Shown here in pieces: positions 15,072 to 23,041 of a DNA stretch of 56,363 nt. This DNA comes from RGIG7213 sp045124505 (GTDB lineage: Bacteria > Bacillota > Clostridia > Oscillospirales > CAG-272): the NCBI GenBank assembly GCA_045124505.1, contig JBGVLZ010000056.1, positions 1 through 56,363 on the forward strand, in the 5' to 3' direction. A model generated the notes under the pieces. That model was not told the DNA's origin. It ran no database searches and saw only the letters and a program-made list of their open reading frames with translations. Position 1 is the stretch's first letter. Every line of letters begins with the position of its first letter. A program made the translations under genes and the position numbers.

Positions 15072-15614
15072 ATGAACAACCAGAATACACCCAATTTTTT
15101 TGCATCGGCAGATCAGAAAAGTATCAACAGGGAAATACAGAATATGCTGTATTACATATCCTTTTTTGATAAGGATATCCCCCGTGTGTATCCCGACGGG
15201 ATATACGGCGAAGAAACGGAAAATGCTGTAAGAATATTTCAGGAGCAAAACGGACTTGAACCTACAGGACGTGTAAATTACGAAACGTGGGTGCGTCTTC
15301 GTGAAAGATATCTTTCACTCAGTGATAAAAATGCCGCACCTATAAGAATAGCCATATTTCCTTCAACTCTTTATGAAACACAAACCGGTGAAACAAGCGG
15401 AATAGTCACGGTCATTCAGATACTTCTTGATGAGCTTTCCGAGCATTTGCCGATAGGCACCGTTGAAAGAACGGGTGTAAATGACGAACAGACAATAGAG
15501 GCAGTAAGAAAATATCAGAATATAAGAAATCTGCCGCTTACGGGAATGGTTGATAAAAGAACATGGGATGCACTTGCCACGGATTACGAGATATTTGAGA
15601 AAAAATCCGAATGA
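15072..15614 (+). CDS. protein with two peptidoglycan-binding domains
   Basis: A 180-residue protein made of two PG_binding_1-type repeats (about 10-75: SINREIQNMLYYIS...FQEQNGLEPTGRVNYETW; about 90-165: GIVTVIQILLDEL...YQNIRNLPLTGMVDKRTW). There is no catalytic domain and no signal peptide. It is the third gene of the sleC cluster, 11 bases after sleC with the ribosome site GGAGGG. It resembles the binding repeats of the upstream protein and could be an accessory cortex-binding factor, or part of the same ancestral polypeptide. The 62-base gap to clpC shows no terminator. Confidence 0.78.
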   Translation: MNNQNTPNFFASADQKSINREIQNMLYYISFFDKDIPRVYPDGIYGEETENAVRIFQEQNGLEPTGRVNYETWVRLRERYLSLSDKNAAPIRIAIFPSTLYETQTGETSGIVTVIQILLDELSEHLPIGTVERTGVNDEQTIEAVRKYQNIRNLPLTGMVDKRTWDALATDYEIFEKKSE

Positions 15615-15676
15615 TACTGTATATATTTACACCGCAGAACCTATAATCCCAGTGAAAAAGTTGTTATGAGGTGGAT

Positions 15677-18130
15677 ATGTACAATAAACTGACAAAAACC
15701 GCTGAAAGTGCGCTTTCAAATGCAGTGAAGACAGCGAAAAAAATGGGACATACGTATGTGGGAACAGAGCATTTACTTCTCGGACTTTTGAGCGAAAAGG
15801 GATGTATTGCTTCAAAAATACTTGTTAGCCGAGGGGTAGAATTTGACACCGTCAGCGATATGATCGAGGAAACTGTCGGGTTCGGTGAGGTAACGGAAAT
15901 TACCTCTAAAGATATGAGTCCAAGGGCAAAGACAGTCATAAATAACGCATCGTGCGAGGCTATGAAATATTCATCCGTGTGTGTCGGTACGGAGCATATT
16001 TTGCTTTCTCTTATAACTGAAAGTGACAGCACCGCATACAGGATAATAAGCGCACACGGGGCGAAGCTTTCCGAACTCTATACAGATATAATGGCGTTTA
16101 TTGATAACGGAAACTGTGAAAAAAATATTTTCTCTAAAGAGAAGAAAACGAAGGTGTATCTGAAGGATATGCCGACGGTAAAGCAGTATGGGAAAAATCT
16201 CAACGACGAGGCTCTGAAAGGGAAATTTGATCCCGTTATAGGACGTGATGAGGAAATGCAGCGTGTAATACAGATCCTCTCCAGAAGAAACAAAAATAAC
16301 CCCTGCCTTATAGGCAGGGCGGGTGTCGGAAAAACAGCGATCGCTGAAGGTCTTGCACTTAAAATAGTTAACGGAGATGTACCGCCAGATCTCGAAAACA
16401 GAGTAATATTTTCGCTTGATATGAGCGCCATGCTTGCAGGTGCGAAATACAGGGGAGAGTTCGAGGACCGCATGAAAAATATCATAAATGAGCTTTCGAA
16501 AAATCCTTGTGTTATTCTCTTTATCGATGAACTTCATACAATAGTGGGTGCAGGTGCGGCAGAGGGAGCAATAGACGCCGCAAATATACTTAAACCTGCT
16601 TTGGCAAGAGGAGAAATGCAGATAATAGGTGCAAGTACGCCTGATGAATACAGAAAGAGCGTTGAAAAAGATCCTGCGCTCGAAAGACGTTTTCAGCCTG
16701 TAAATGTCCCCGAACCGACAAAAGAAAAAACATACGAGATACTCTGCGGAATAAAAGAAAGATATGAGCAGCACCACCGTGTAACAATATCCGATGACGC
16801 TTTGCGTGCATCGGTTGAGCTGTCAGGAAAATTTATAACCGACAGATGCTTCCCCGATAAGGCAATAGACCTTATAGATGAGGCGTGCAGCCGAAAAAGG
16901 GTATCGCTTTTTGAATATCCCGATGATATCGTAAACGGCGAAAAAGAGTTGAAAAAGCTGACACAGGAAAAAGAGTCGGCAATAAAAAAACAAGATTTCG
17001 ACCGTGCGTGCAAGATACGAGAAAAAGAAAAAAAGATGGCGGAGCTTTTGAATGAAAAAAAGTCTTCCTGCTTAAAGAACCGTGAAAATTCCGCTTTAAC
17101 GGTCACGGCTGATGATATTGCGGAAGTTATAACGGGAATTACGAAAATTCCCACGGGCAGGCTGATAGAAGGCGAAGGCGAATTTTTGCGCACGCTTGAA
17201 GAAAAACTTAATGAAAAAATAATCGGTCAGTCTGAAGCCGTAAAATCTGTATGCCGTGCCGTTATGCGTGCAAGAACTGGAATAAAGGATCCGTCACGTC
17301 CTTGCTCATTCATATTTTCCGGCCCTACGGGGGTGGGCAAAACGATGCTTTGCCGTGAGCTTGCATCGCTGATGTTTTCAGGGGATAAAGCATATATAAA
17401 ACTTGATATGAGCGAGTATATGGAAAGTCATTCGGTGTCCCGTATGATCGGCGCACCGCCCGGATATTCGGGATACGAGGAGGGCGGAAAGCTTACTGAG
17501 GCGGTACGCCGCCAACCGTACTCGGTCGTGGTGTTTGATGAAATAGAAAAAGCACACAAGGATGTTTTCAATATCCTTTTGCAGATACTCGACGAAGGCA
17601 GGCTTACTGATGGAAGCGGTGTGGAGGTCAGCTTTAAAAACTGCATTGTTATAATGACATCCAATGTCGGATTTGAAAATTCGGACAGAGAAGCTAAATT
17701 CGGCTTTACATGCGGTAATGACGGATGTGAAGATGAAAAGAAGCTTAACAAAAAAACAAATACGGCATTAAGAAATGTCTTTTCCGCAGAGTTGCTGAAC
17801 AGAGTCGATGAAACGGTGATATTCCGCTTTTTGATGCCTGATGACGGTGAAAAAATTGCAGAAAAAATGCTGTCTGATCTTCAGAAAAGATGCGAAAATG
17901 CAGGATGCGATGTGTCTTTTTCACCACGCGTAAGTGCCTATATAGCGAAGCTTGGATGCGGAAAAGAACACGGTGCAAGGAACCTTCGCAGAGTTATCCA
18001 AAAACACGTGGAGGATGTTATATCGTTTGAACTTCTTAATTGGAATTGCAGAAAAAACAATGTGTTTTTTGTGGATGTAAACGATGGCGGGATTGTTTTC
18101 GAGAACGATAATGCAACAAATTTTGTATAG
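15677..18130 (+). CDS. clpC: ClpC-type AAA+ unfoldase
   Basis: ClpC unfolds proteins with ATP and feeds them to ClpP. The 817-residue protein has two Clp_N repeats (about 1-145), AAA module 1 with Walker A GRAGVGKT (213-220) and VILFIDELHT, a UVR-like middle segment (about 420-460), and AAA module 2 with GPTGVGKT (549-556), VVFDEIEKAH and a C-terminal D2-small domain. FGF around residue 675 may be the ClpP-docking loop. ATG 15677 is chosen because GAGGTGG lies just before it. The usual ctsR-mcsA-mcsB partners are absent; the gene follows the sleC cluster without a terminator, so it may be a second, sporulation-linked ClpC. That link is inference. Confidence 0.9.
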   Translation: MYNKLTKTAESALSNAVKTAKKMGHTYVGTEHLLLGLLSEKGCIASKILVSRGVEFDTVSDMIEETVGFGEVTEITSKDMSPRAKTVINNASCEAMKYSSVCVGTEHILLSLITESDSTAYRIISAHGAKLSELYTDIMAFIDNGNCEKNIFSKEKKTKVYLKDMPTVKQYGKNLNDEALKGKFDPVIGRDEEMQRVIQILSRRNKNNPCLIGRAGVGKTAIAEGLALKIVNGDVPPDLENRVIFSLDMSAMLAGAKYRGEFEDRMKNIINELSKNPCVILFIDELHTIVGAGAAEGAIDAANILKPALARGEMQIIGASTPDEYRKSVEKDPALERRFQPVNVPEPTKEKTYEILCGIKERYEQHHRVTISDDALRASVELSGKFITDRCFPDKAIDLIDEACSRKRVSLFEYPDDIVNGEKELKKLTQEKESAIKKQDFDRACKIREKEKKMAELLNEKKSSCLKNRENSALTVTADDIAEVITGITKIPTGRLIEGEGEFLRTLEEKLNEKIIGQSEAVKSVCRAVMRARTGIKDPSRPCSFIFSGPTGVGKTMLCRELASLMFSGDKAYIKLDMSEYMESHSVSRMIGAPPGYSGYEEGGKLTEAVRRQPYSVVVFDEIEKAHKDVFNILLQILDEGRLTDGSGVEVSFKNCIVIMTSNVGFENSDREAKFGFTCGNDGCEDEKKLNKKTNTALRNVFSAELLNRVDETVIFRFLMPDDGEKIAEKMLSDLQKRCENAGCDVSFSPRVSAYIAKLGCGKEHGARNLRRVIQKHVEDVISFELLNWNCRKNNVFFVDVNDGGIVFENDNATNFV

Positions 18131-18157
18131 AGTTCACCGAAATATCAAATTTTAGGG

Positions 18158-18186
18158 TTGATTATTTCATCATGAAATGGTATAAT
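18158..18186 (+). promoter_or_regulatory. promoter with a palindrome in the spacer
   Basis: TTGATT (18158-18163), 17 bases, TATAAT (18181-18186). The spacer holds the inverted repeat ATTTCA-TCA-TGAAAT (18164-18178), placed where a bound repressor would block RNA polymerase. AAGGAGG and the ATG of the DUF1858 gene follow. Confidence 0.7.
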
Positions 18187-18216
18187 CATAAAAAAATCCA
18201 AGGAGGATAAACTGAT

Positions 18217-18417
18217 ATGAAGGTTACAAAGGAATCCATTATAGGCGATATTCTTGATTTTGATCCCGGTACAGCGGAATTCTTTTTTGAAATAGGTATG
18301 CACTGTCTCGGTTGCCCTCACTCCAGAGGCGAATCCGTTGAAGATGCATGCGCCGCACACGGAACAGATGCAGATGCACTTATCGCAAAGATCAACGCAT
18401 ATCTTGAAAATAAGTAA
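18217..18417 (+). CDS. DUF1858 redox-disulfide domain protein
   Basis: A 66-residue protein matching the family found near or fused to hybrid-cluster (prismane) proteins (TIGR03980/DUF1858). The key motif is C30-L-G-C33-P, a CxxC that could form a redox disulfide or bind a metal; it is followed by GESVEDACAAHG as in the family. The protein is cytoplasmic and stands alone with its own strong promoter, AAGGAGG site and terminator. No hybrid-cluster gene lies beside it in this window. The palindrome in the promoter spacer suggests it is repressed under some conditions. The precise function is unknown. Confidence 0.88.
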   Translation: MKVTKESIIGDILDFDPGTAEFFFEIGMHCLGCPHSRGESVEDACAAHGTDADALIAKINAYLENK

Positions 18418-18423
18418 AGAGCA

Positions 18424-18468
18424 AAAAGCACTTATGACAGCGGAAAACCGCTTGTCATAAGTGCTTTT
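18424..18468. terminator. bidirectional terminator
   Basis: AAAAGCACTTATGAC (18424-18438) with GTCATAAGTGCTTTT (18454-18468), continued by AGCGG/CCGCT (18439-18443, 18448-18452) after a one-base bulge. It separates the converging DUF1858 and membrane-protein genes. Confidence 0.85.
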
Positions 18469-18478
18469 GTTCGTTTTT

Positions 18479-19051
18479 TTACAGCATCTGGCTGTCTTTT
18501 TTTATGCCTTCAACAGCATCGATGAGCATTTTTTTGTGCGAATCGGGGAATGTGCGAAGTAAATTTTCGCACAATCCTTCAGTAAAGATGAGCTTTATTG
18601 TACGGTAAGACATTTCGACGTTGTCGATATGCTTAAGCTCATGCTCGTCAAATATTTGATTTGTGATGACTATGTAATACGTTTTACGTGATTCTGCAAT
18701 AAGATTACCGGTTTTGGCTTTGTACCCGTAGTAAATGTAGTGATAGTATTTGTACGGCTTTGTATAGTGCCTGTGAAAAAGCCTGGAATAGCGCACGTTT
18801 CTTTCTCCGAAAGAAATGGTTATCCACCACTTAGAAAGACACCATACCGTTGCGATAAATAAAAGGATCGCAAAGCAGACAAACATTATCTGTCCGCGGA
18901 AAATATTTGTTTCTTCGGGCAAATTACTTTCGTTGCCCAATACAAAAAACATCACTGCAGATGCAACAATACCTACTATGCAGCAAATAATGGCGCAAAA
19001 CAGCACTATTCGGTTAAGTCTTACGATAGTTTTTTTACCTTCTCTTTTCAT
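18479..19051 (-). CDS. two-TM membrane protein with a PH-like cytoplasmic part
   Basis: A 190-residue protein with two membrane segments near the N-terminus (about residues 14-36 and 55-76) followed by a basic, aromatic-rich soluble part (SFGERNVRYSRLFHRHYTKPYKYYHYIYY, split here only by description) that resembles bacterial PH-like/YcxB-like domains in layout. No catalytic motif is visible and I do not recognise the family. ATG 19051 is chosen over GTG 19057 because the GGTGG site overlaps the latter. It has a consensus promoter and is monocistronic. Function unknown. Confidence 0.7.
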   Translation of the reverse strand: MKREGKKTIVRLNRIVLFCAIICCIVGIVASAVMFFVLGNESNLPEETNIFRGQIMFVCFAILLFIATVWCLSKWWITISFGERNVRYSRLFHRHYTKPYKYYHYIYYGYKAKTGNLIAESRKTYYIVITNQIFDEHELKHIDNVEMSYRTIKLIFTEGLCENLLRTFPDSHKKMLIDAVEGIKKDSQML

Positions 19052-19083
19052 ATCCACCTGACAAATTTTGAAATGTTTATCAC

Positions 19084-19112
19084 ATTATACAACTTTTCGT
19101 CGGTTATGTCAA
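19084..19112 (-). promoter_or_regulatory. consensus promoter for the two-TM protein gene
   Basis: Minus strand TTGACA (19112-19107), 17 bases, TATAAT (19089-19084): both boxes match the consensus exactly. Confidence 0.85.
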
Positions 19113-19207
19113 TAGATACAGAGATTTTTGTTTATTATATAATTATATTTAAACGTACGCGTACAAAATTTTTATGCATAATAAATAATATTTTTTTTCG
19201 ATAACGG

Positions 19208-19236
19208 TTGACTTGAACGAAATGTTGTGATATAAT
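19208..19236 (+). promoter_or_regulatory. promoter of the polysaccharide operon
   Basis: TTGACT (19208-19213), 17 bases, TATAAT (19231-19236), giving a leader of about 125 bases before the first ATG. A 10-bp palindrome GTACGCGTAC (19155-19164) lies 44 bases upstream and might bind a regulator. No second promoter or internal terminator was seen across the 16 genes that follow. Confidence 0.75.
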
Positions 19237-19369
19237 ATAGTCTGTGTGGGTGTAGACTCGAAAAGCGCGCATGCATTTTTACGTTGTCATAACGCACATA
19301 ATTCTACAATAAATTTTATGAAATTTTAGTTTGAAACACGGCATGATTTCATATTTGAATGGAGAGACG

Positions 19370-20218
19370 ATGTCCCTTAGTTTAATATACATTACCAATG
19401 TCCCTGCGGTGGCATCTATTGCTGAGACGAACGGTGTAGATCGTATAATGGTTGATCTTGAAACACTCGGCAAAGAAGAACGACAGAGAAATATGAATAC
19501 GGTTAAATCAAATCACACCGTAGAGGATATATCTGTTATAGCGGGCGTTTTGAAAAAATCGGAGATGCTTGTCAGGGTAAATCCTTGGAACGAAAAATCT
19601 CCGGAGGAAATAGAGGCGGTTATTTCAGCAGGCGCTGACAGAATCATGTTGCCTATGTGGAAGACTGTTGAAGAAGCGGATATGTTTTTAACGACCGTGA
19701 ACAACAGGGTGAATACAATATTGCTTCTTGAAACAAAAGAAGCAGTAAATGTTATAGATGAAGTTCTTGAACATCCGTTGCTGGATGAAATATACATAGG
19801 GCTTAATGATCTTCATCTTAGCTATGGACTGACATTTATGTTTGAGCTTCTTGCAAATGGAGTTGTCGAGATGCTGTGTGAGAAATTCAATGCTAAGGGT
19901 CTTAAATATGGTTTTGGAGGAATTGCCAGAATAGGCGAGGGAACTCTTCCTGCGGAACTGATAGTGACGGAGCATTACAGACTCGGATCGACGATATCAA
20001 TACTCTCAAGAAGCTTTTGCAATGCAACTGAAATTAAAGATATCGATGAGATAGAAGATATCTTCAAGACAAATATGAAAGTCTTGCGTGAATTTGAAGA
20101 CGGTGTTGTAAATTCAAGCGAAGAAGAATATCTCGAAAACAAAAAGCAGGTTGCCGAAAAGACAAGATTGATTGTCGATACAATAAAGGAGAAAAGGAAG
20201 CATGTATTTTGCAATTAG
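19370..20218 (+). CDS. HpcH/HpaI-family aldolase-like protein
   Basis: A 282-residue TIM-barrel protein of the HpcH/HpaI aldolase and citrate lyase beta family, which make or break bonds between pyruvate-type enolates and aldehydes or acyl groups. Metal-binding residues are visible in LLLETKEAV and GLNDLHLSYG, and the active-site Arg in MLVRVNPW. The catalytic His of HpaI (DLEHG) is replaced: here VDLETLG. Reaction and substrate are therefore open. ATG 19370 is chosen because GGAGAG precedes it. It overlaps the next gene (initiating transferase) by 17 bases and heads the capsule operon, so it probably makes a building block for the polymer. Confidence 0.75.
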   Translation: MSLSLIYITNVPAVASIAETNGVDRIMVDLETLGKEERQRNMNTVKSNHTVEDISVIAGVLKKSEMLVRVNPWNEKSPEEIEAVISAGADRIMLPMWKTVEEADMFLTTVNNRVNTILLLETKEAVNVIDEVLEHPLLDEIYIGLNDLHLSYGLTFMFELLANGVVEMLCEKFNAKGLKYGFGGIARIGEGTLPAELIVTEHYRLGSTISILSRSFCNATEIKDIDEIEDIFKTNMKVLREFEDGVVNSSEEEYLENKKQVAEKTRLIVDTIKEKRKHVFCN

Positions 20219-20882
20219 GCGGGTGATTGATTCTGTACTTTCGATACTCGCCCTTATTGTTTTAGCACCGATTCTTTTGATGATTTCACTTGCGATAGTT
20301 ATTGATTCAAAGGGCGGTGTGGTTTTTAAGCAGTTGAGAATAGGCAAAGACGGAAAACCGTACTATATGTACAAATTCAGAACTATGATACCAAATGCGC
20401 AAAACACCGGAACCGGTGTATACAGTTTTGAAGATGATCCCAGGGTGACTAAGGTGGGACGTTTTTTGAGAAAGACAAGTCTTGATGAGCTTTTGCAGCT
20501 TTGGAACATTGTCAAGGGAGATATGGCATTGGTTGGTCCCCGTCCGCCTGTTGTAGGTCATTTTCCCGAATATGACACATTAAATCCTGAATACAAAAGA
20601 CGTTTCAGTGTTCTTCCGGGTATTACGGGTCTTGCTCAGGTAACCGGAAGAAATGAATTATTATGGGACGAGAAGGTAAAGTACGACAATATTTACATAG
20701 ACAAAGTGAAAAAGTACGGTCCGATATATGACTTGAAAATATTGTTGTTAACAGTTGTACGGATCTTTTCTATGAGTGATGTTTCCGAAACAAAGGAAAA
20801 CATGGAAAAAAACGAAAAAATGAAGAATAATCAGGGAGTAAACAGCTCGGATAGTGTAACCGAAAATGTGGAGCAAAAATAG
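20202..20882 (+). CDS. initiating phosphoglycosyl transferase (PglC/WcaJ-type sugar transferase)
   Basis: This enzyme starts repeat-unit synthesis by moving a sugar phosphate from a UDP-sugar to undecaprenyl phosphate at the inner face of the membrane. The 226-residue protein is the short monotopic form: one N-terminal re-entrant membrane helix (about 10-32), then KFRTM, DDPRVTKVGRFLRKTSLDE (the D-E catalytic dyad), LLQLWNIVKGDMALVGPRP and PGITGLAQVTGRN. The C-terminal 35 residues are polar, Asn/Glu-rich and variable. Second gene of the operon; its ATG lies inside the end of the aldolase gene. With L-FucNAc and ManNAc genes downstream, a HexNAc phosphate first sugar is plausible. Confidence 0.92.
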   Translation: MYFAIRRVIDSVLSILALIVLAPILLMISLAIVIDSKGGVVFKQLRIGKDGKPYYMYKFRTMIPNAQNTGTGVYSFEDDPRVTKVGRFLRKTSLDELLQLWNIVKGDMALVGPRPPVVGHFPEYDTLNPEYKRRFSVLPGITGLAQVTGRNELLWDEKVKYDNIYIDKVKKYGPIYDLKILLLTVVRIFSMSDVSETKENMEKNEKMKNNQGVNSSDSVTENVEQK

Positions 20883-20884
20883 TT

Positions 20885-21823
20885 ATGAAAACTGATGTAG
20901 CAAACAGACTTATATGGTATAAGGGAGAGATAATTAATGTCAATGATGCAAAAATTAATGTTCTCGCTCCTACAGCACAGTTCGGATTGAATGTGTTCGA
21001 GGGGATTCCGTGCTATTGGAATGATGATGAAAAACAGCTGTATGCTTTTCGCCTTGACGATCATTATGCACGTCTTGCCCGTTCAGCTAAATTGATACAG
21101 ATAAATTCTCCGTATACGGAAAAGGATCTTAAAAAAGCGTTTATTGATGTTATTAGGGCTAACGAATATGAGGAAAATTTGTCGGTTCGTCAGACACTTT
21201 TTGTTGATGGATTCGGATCATGGGGCTCATCTGATCCCGTGGATATGTTTGTAGCTCCGATACCAAGATCGAAAACAAGCTCGGAATACAATAAAAGAGG
21301 CTTGAATTGTTGTGTTACTTCGTGGAGAAGAATAACAGATAACACGCTGTCGCCGAGGATCAAGTGCGGCGCTAATTACATAAACAGCCGTGTAGGACAG
21401 AGAGAAGCGCTTCGCAACGGATATGATACATGTATTTTTTTGAATGAAAACGGCAAGGTCGCCGAAGCTCCGGGCTCGTGTTTGTTTATTGTCGTCAACG
21501 GAACTTTGGTAACGCCGATGATAACGGATAGCGTTCTTGAAAGTATTACGCGTGATACCGTTATCAAGCTTGCACAGTCAATTGGGATTCCTGTGACAGA
21601 AAGAACGGTTGACAGAACTGAACTGTATACATGCGATGAGGCGTTTCTTTGCGGTTCTGCTATGGAAATTTCGCCAATATGTTCGATAGATAAGTATGCT
21701 GTCGGAAATGATTCCGAAGGATCTGTTGTTCAACGGTTGCGTAACAAGTATTTGGAAACGGTTATGGGAAGAAATAAAGAATTTTTGCATTGGGTTACAC
21801 CTATTTACGGAACTGAGTTATGA
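20885..21823 (+). CDS. class IV PLP aminotransferase (BCAT/D-amino-acid transaminase-like)
   Basis: A 312-residue fold-type IV aminotransferase related to IlvE and 4-amino-4-deoxychorismate lyase. Visible features are FGLNVFEGI (about 33-41), RIKCGANYINS with the PLP-binding Lys at K160, GKVAEAPGSCLF (the E-A-x-x-x-N-like stretch) and AFLCGSAMEISPI. Such enzymes aminate 2-oxo acids. In a capsule operon, next to an HpcH-type aldolase that can form hydroxy-2-oxo acids, it could make an unusual amino acid for the polymer; a plain IlvE role is less likely from the context. It starts 2 bases after the sugar transferase and overlaps the next gene by 4. Confidence 0.85.
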   Translation: MKTDVANRLIWYKGEIINVNDAKINVLAPTAQFGLNVFEGIPCYWNDDEKQLYAFRLDDHYARLARSAKLIQINSPYTEKDLKKAFIDVIRANEYEENLSVRQTLFVDGFGSWGSSDPVDMFVAPIPRSKTSSEYNKRGLNCCVTSWRRITDNTLSPRIKCGANYINSRVGQREALRNGYDTCIFLNENGKVAEAPGSCLFIVVNGTLVTPMITDSVLESITRDTVIKLAQSIGIPVTERTVDRTELYTCDEAFLCGSAMEISPICSIDKYAVGNDSEGSVVQRLRNKYLETVMGRNKEFLHWVTPIYGTEL

Positions 21824-23040
21824 AAATTACATTTATTACAGGTCATTTGTGCAAAGAAAGACATGCGCTTCTTAATGAATTAGCACTTGACTTGGGTGAG
21901 TATGGGGCAGAGGTCACCGTGCTCACAGGATATCCATCCCGTAGGATCCCGGATGAGGTGAGAAGATATTATCTGGATCATCCGGCAGAACAGATTTCAG
22001 AAAATGTTATTGTCCGCCGTATAGGCTCAAGAAACGGCGAGGGAAATGGCTTGCTTGAAAGAATGATAAAATATTGTTTTTTGACAAGAAAGCTCTATAA
22101 AGAAGCCAAAAATACACCTACGGATGTCTATTATATATACAGTTCTCCTCCGTTTCTGGGATATATCGGATGTAAGCTTACTAAAATAGCTCCCACGGTT
22201 TATAATGCACAGGATCTTTTTCCGGATACACTTGTGCACATGAAGAAAATAAGTGAAAAAAATCCGCTTATCGCTTGGTTCAGACACAAAGAGAAAAAAG
22301 TATACGCTGAAAATACGAGAGTCATTACGATTTCAAATGACATGAAGAAAACGATCGCAGAAGCAGAATGTGATCCCGCAAAGGTCGATGTTGTTTACAA
22401 TTGGGCGGACACGGTCAATCTACATCATGTTGACAGAGCGGATAATCTTCTGATGGATGAGCTTGGCATAGACAAGAGCAAGTTTATTGTTTCTTACGCC
22501 GGTGATATCGGATTGTTTCAGGGGTGGAATGTTATTTCAGAAGCGGCTAAAATAATCGCACAAAAGACAGATGATATTCATTTTGCGCTTATCGGAAGCG
22601 GCTCGTATAAGAAACAGTTGCTTGAAAAGATAGATAATGAAAATATCGGTAACATAAAGGTGTTCCCGTTACAGCCTGCGAGCAGACTTTCAGAGATTTA
22701 CAGTGTCGGAGATATGGAATTGGTTCCGATCGAAAAGGGAATTACCAAAATGGCATTACCTTCGAAGGTCGGCGTTATTATGTCTTGCGGAAGCCCTGTG
22801 ATGGCTCTTGTTGATGAAGGAAGCGAGATCGAAAAGATTATAAAAGAATGTAATCTCGGTGTGGCTTTGGAGCACGGATCGGCAGAAAAACTTGCTGAAG
22901 CGATCATGTATTGCTATGAGCATAGATCGATGCTTGATCAGTGGGGAAAAAATGCAAGAAGATTCGCTGTGGAAAATTATTCCAGAAAAACACAAACAAA
23001 AAAATATTACGATATAATAAAAGATTTAGCCGGGAGATAA
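21820..23040 (+). CDS. GT4 glycosyltransferase, WbuB-like
   Basis: A 406-residue GT-B glycosyltransferase. The N-terminus KITFITGHLCKERHALLNELALDL and the segments YNAQDLFPDTLVHMKK and VVYNWADTV resemble WbuB-type (L-FucNAc transferase) proteins; the donor-binding half carries VSYAGDIGLFQGW and the E-x7-E-like region around LPSKVGVIMSCGSPV. WbuB proteins use UDP-L-FucNAc, and the CapE/CapF/CapG genes that make this donor lie later in the same operon, so L-FucNAc is a reasonable donor assignment. ATG overlaps the previous stop (ATGA, 4 bases). Confidence 0.85.
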   Translation: MKITFITGHLCKERHALLNELALDLGEYGAEVTVLTGYPSRRIPDEVRRYYLDHPAEQISENVIVRRIGSRNGEGNGLLERMIKYCFLTRKLYKEAKNTPTDVYYIYSSPPFLGYIGCKLTKIAPTVYNAQDLFPDTLVHMKKISEKNPLIAWFRHKEKKVYAENTRVITISNDMKKTIAEAECDPAKVDVVYNWADTVNLHHVDRADNLLMDELGIDKSKFIVSYAGDIGLFQGWNVISEAAKIIAQKTDDIHFALIGSGSYKKQLLEKIDNENIGNIKVFPLQPASRLSEIYSVGDMELVPIEKGITKMALPSKVGVIMSCGSPVMALVDEGSEIEKIIKECNLGVALEHGSAEKLAEAIMYCYEHRSMLDQWGKNARRFAVENYSRKTQTKKYYDIIKDLAGR

Positions 23041-23041
23041 A

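Noticed and set aside
16078..17193. Long open frames on the minus strand inside clpC
   Set aside because: They are antisense shadows of a clear ClpC coding sequence and lack ribosome sites and family features.
19155..19164. GTACGCGTAC palindrome as a definite operator of the capsule operon
   Set aside because: Ten bases of perfect symmetry at a single site are too little; it is mentioned only as a possibility in the promoter entry.
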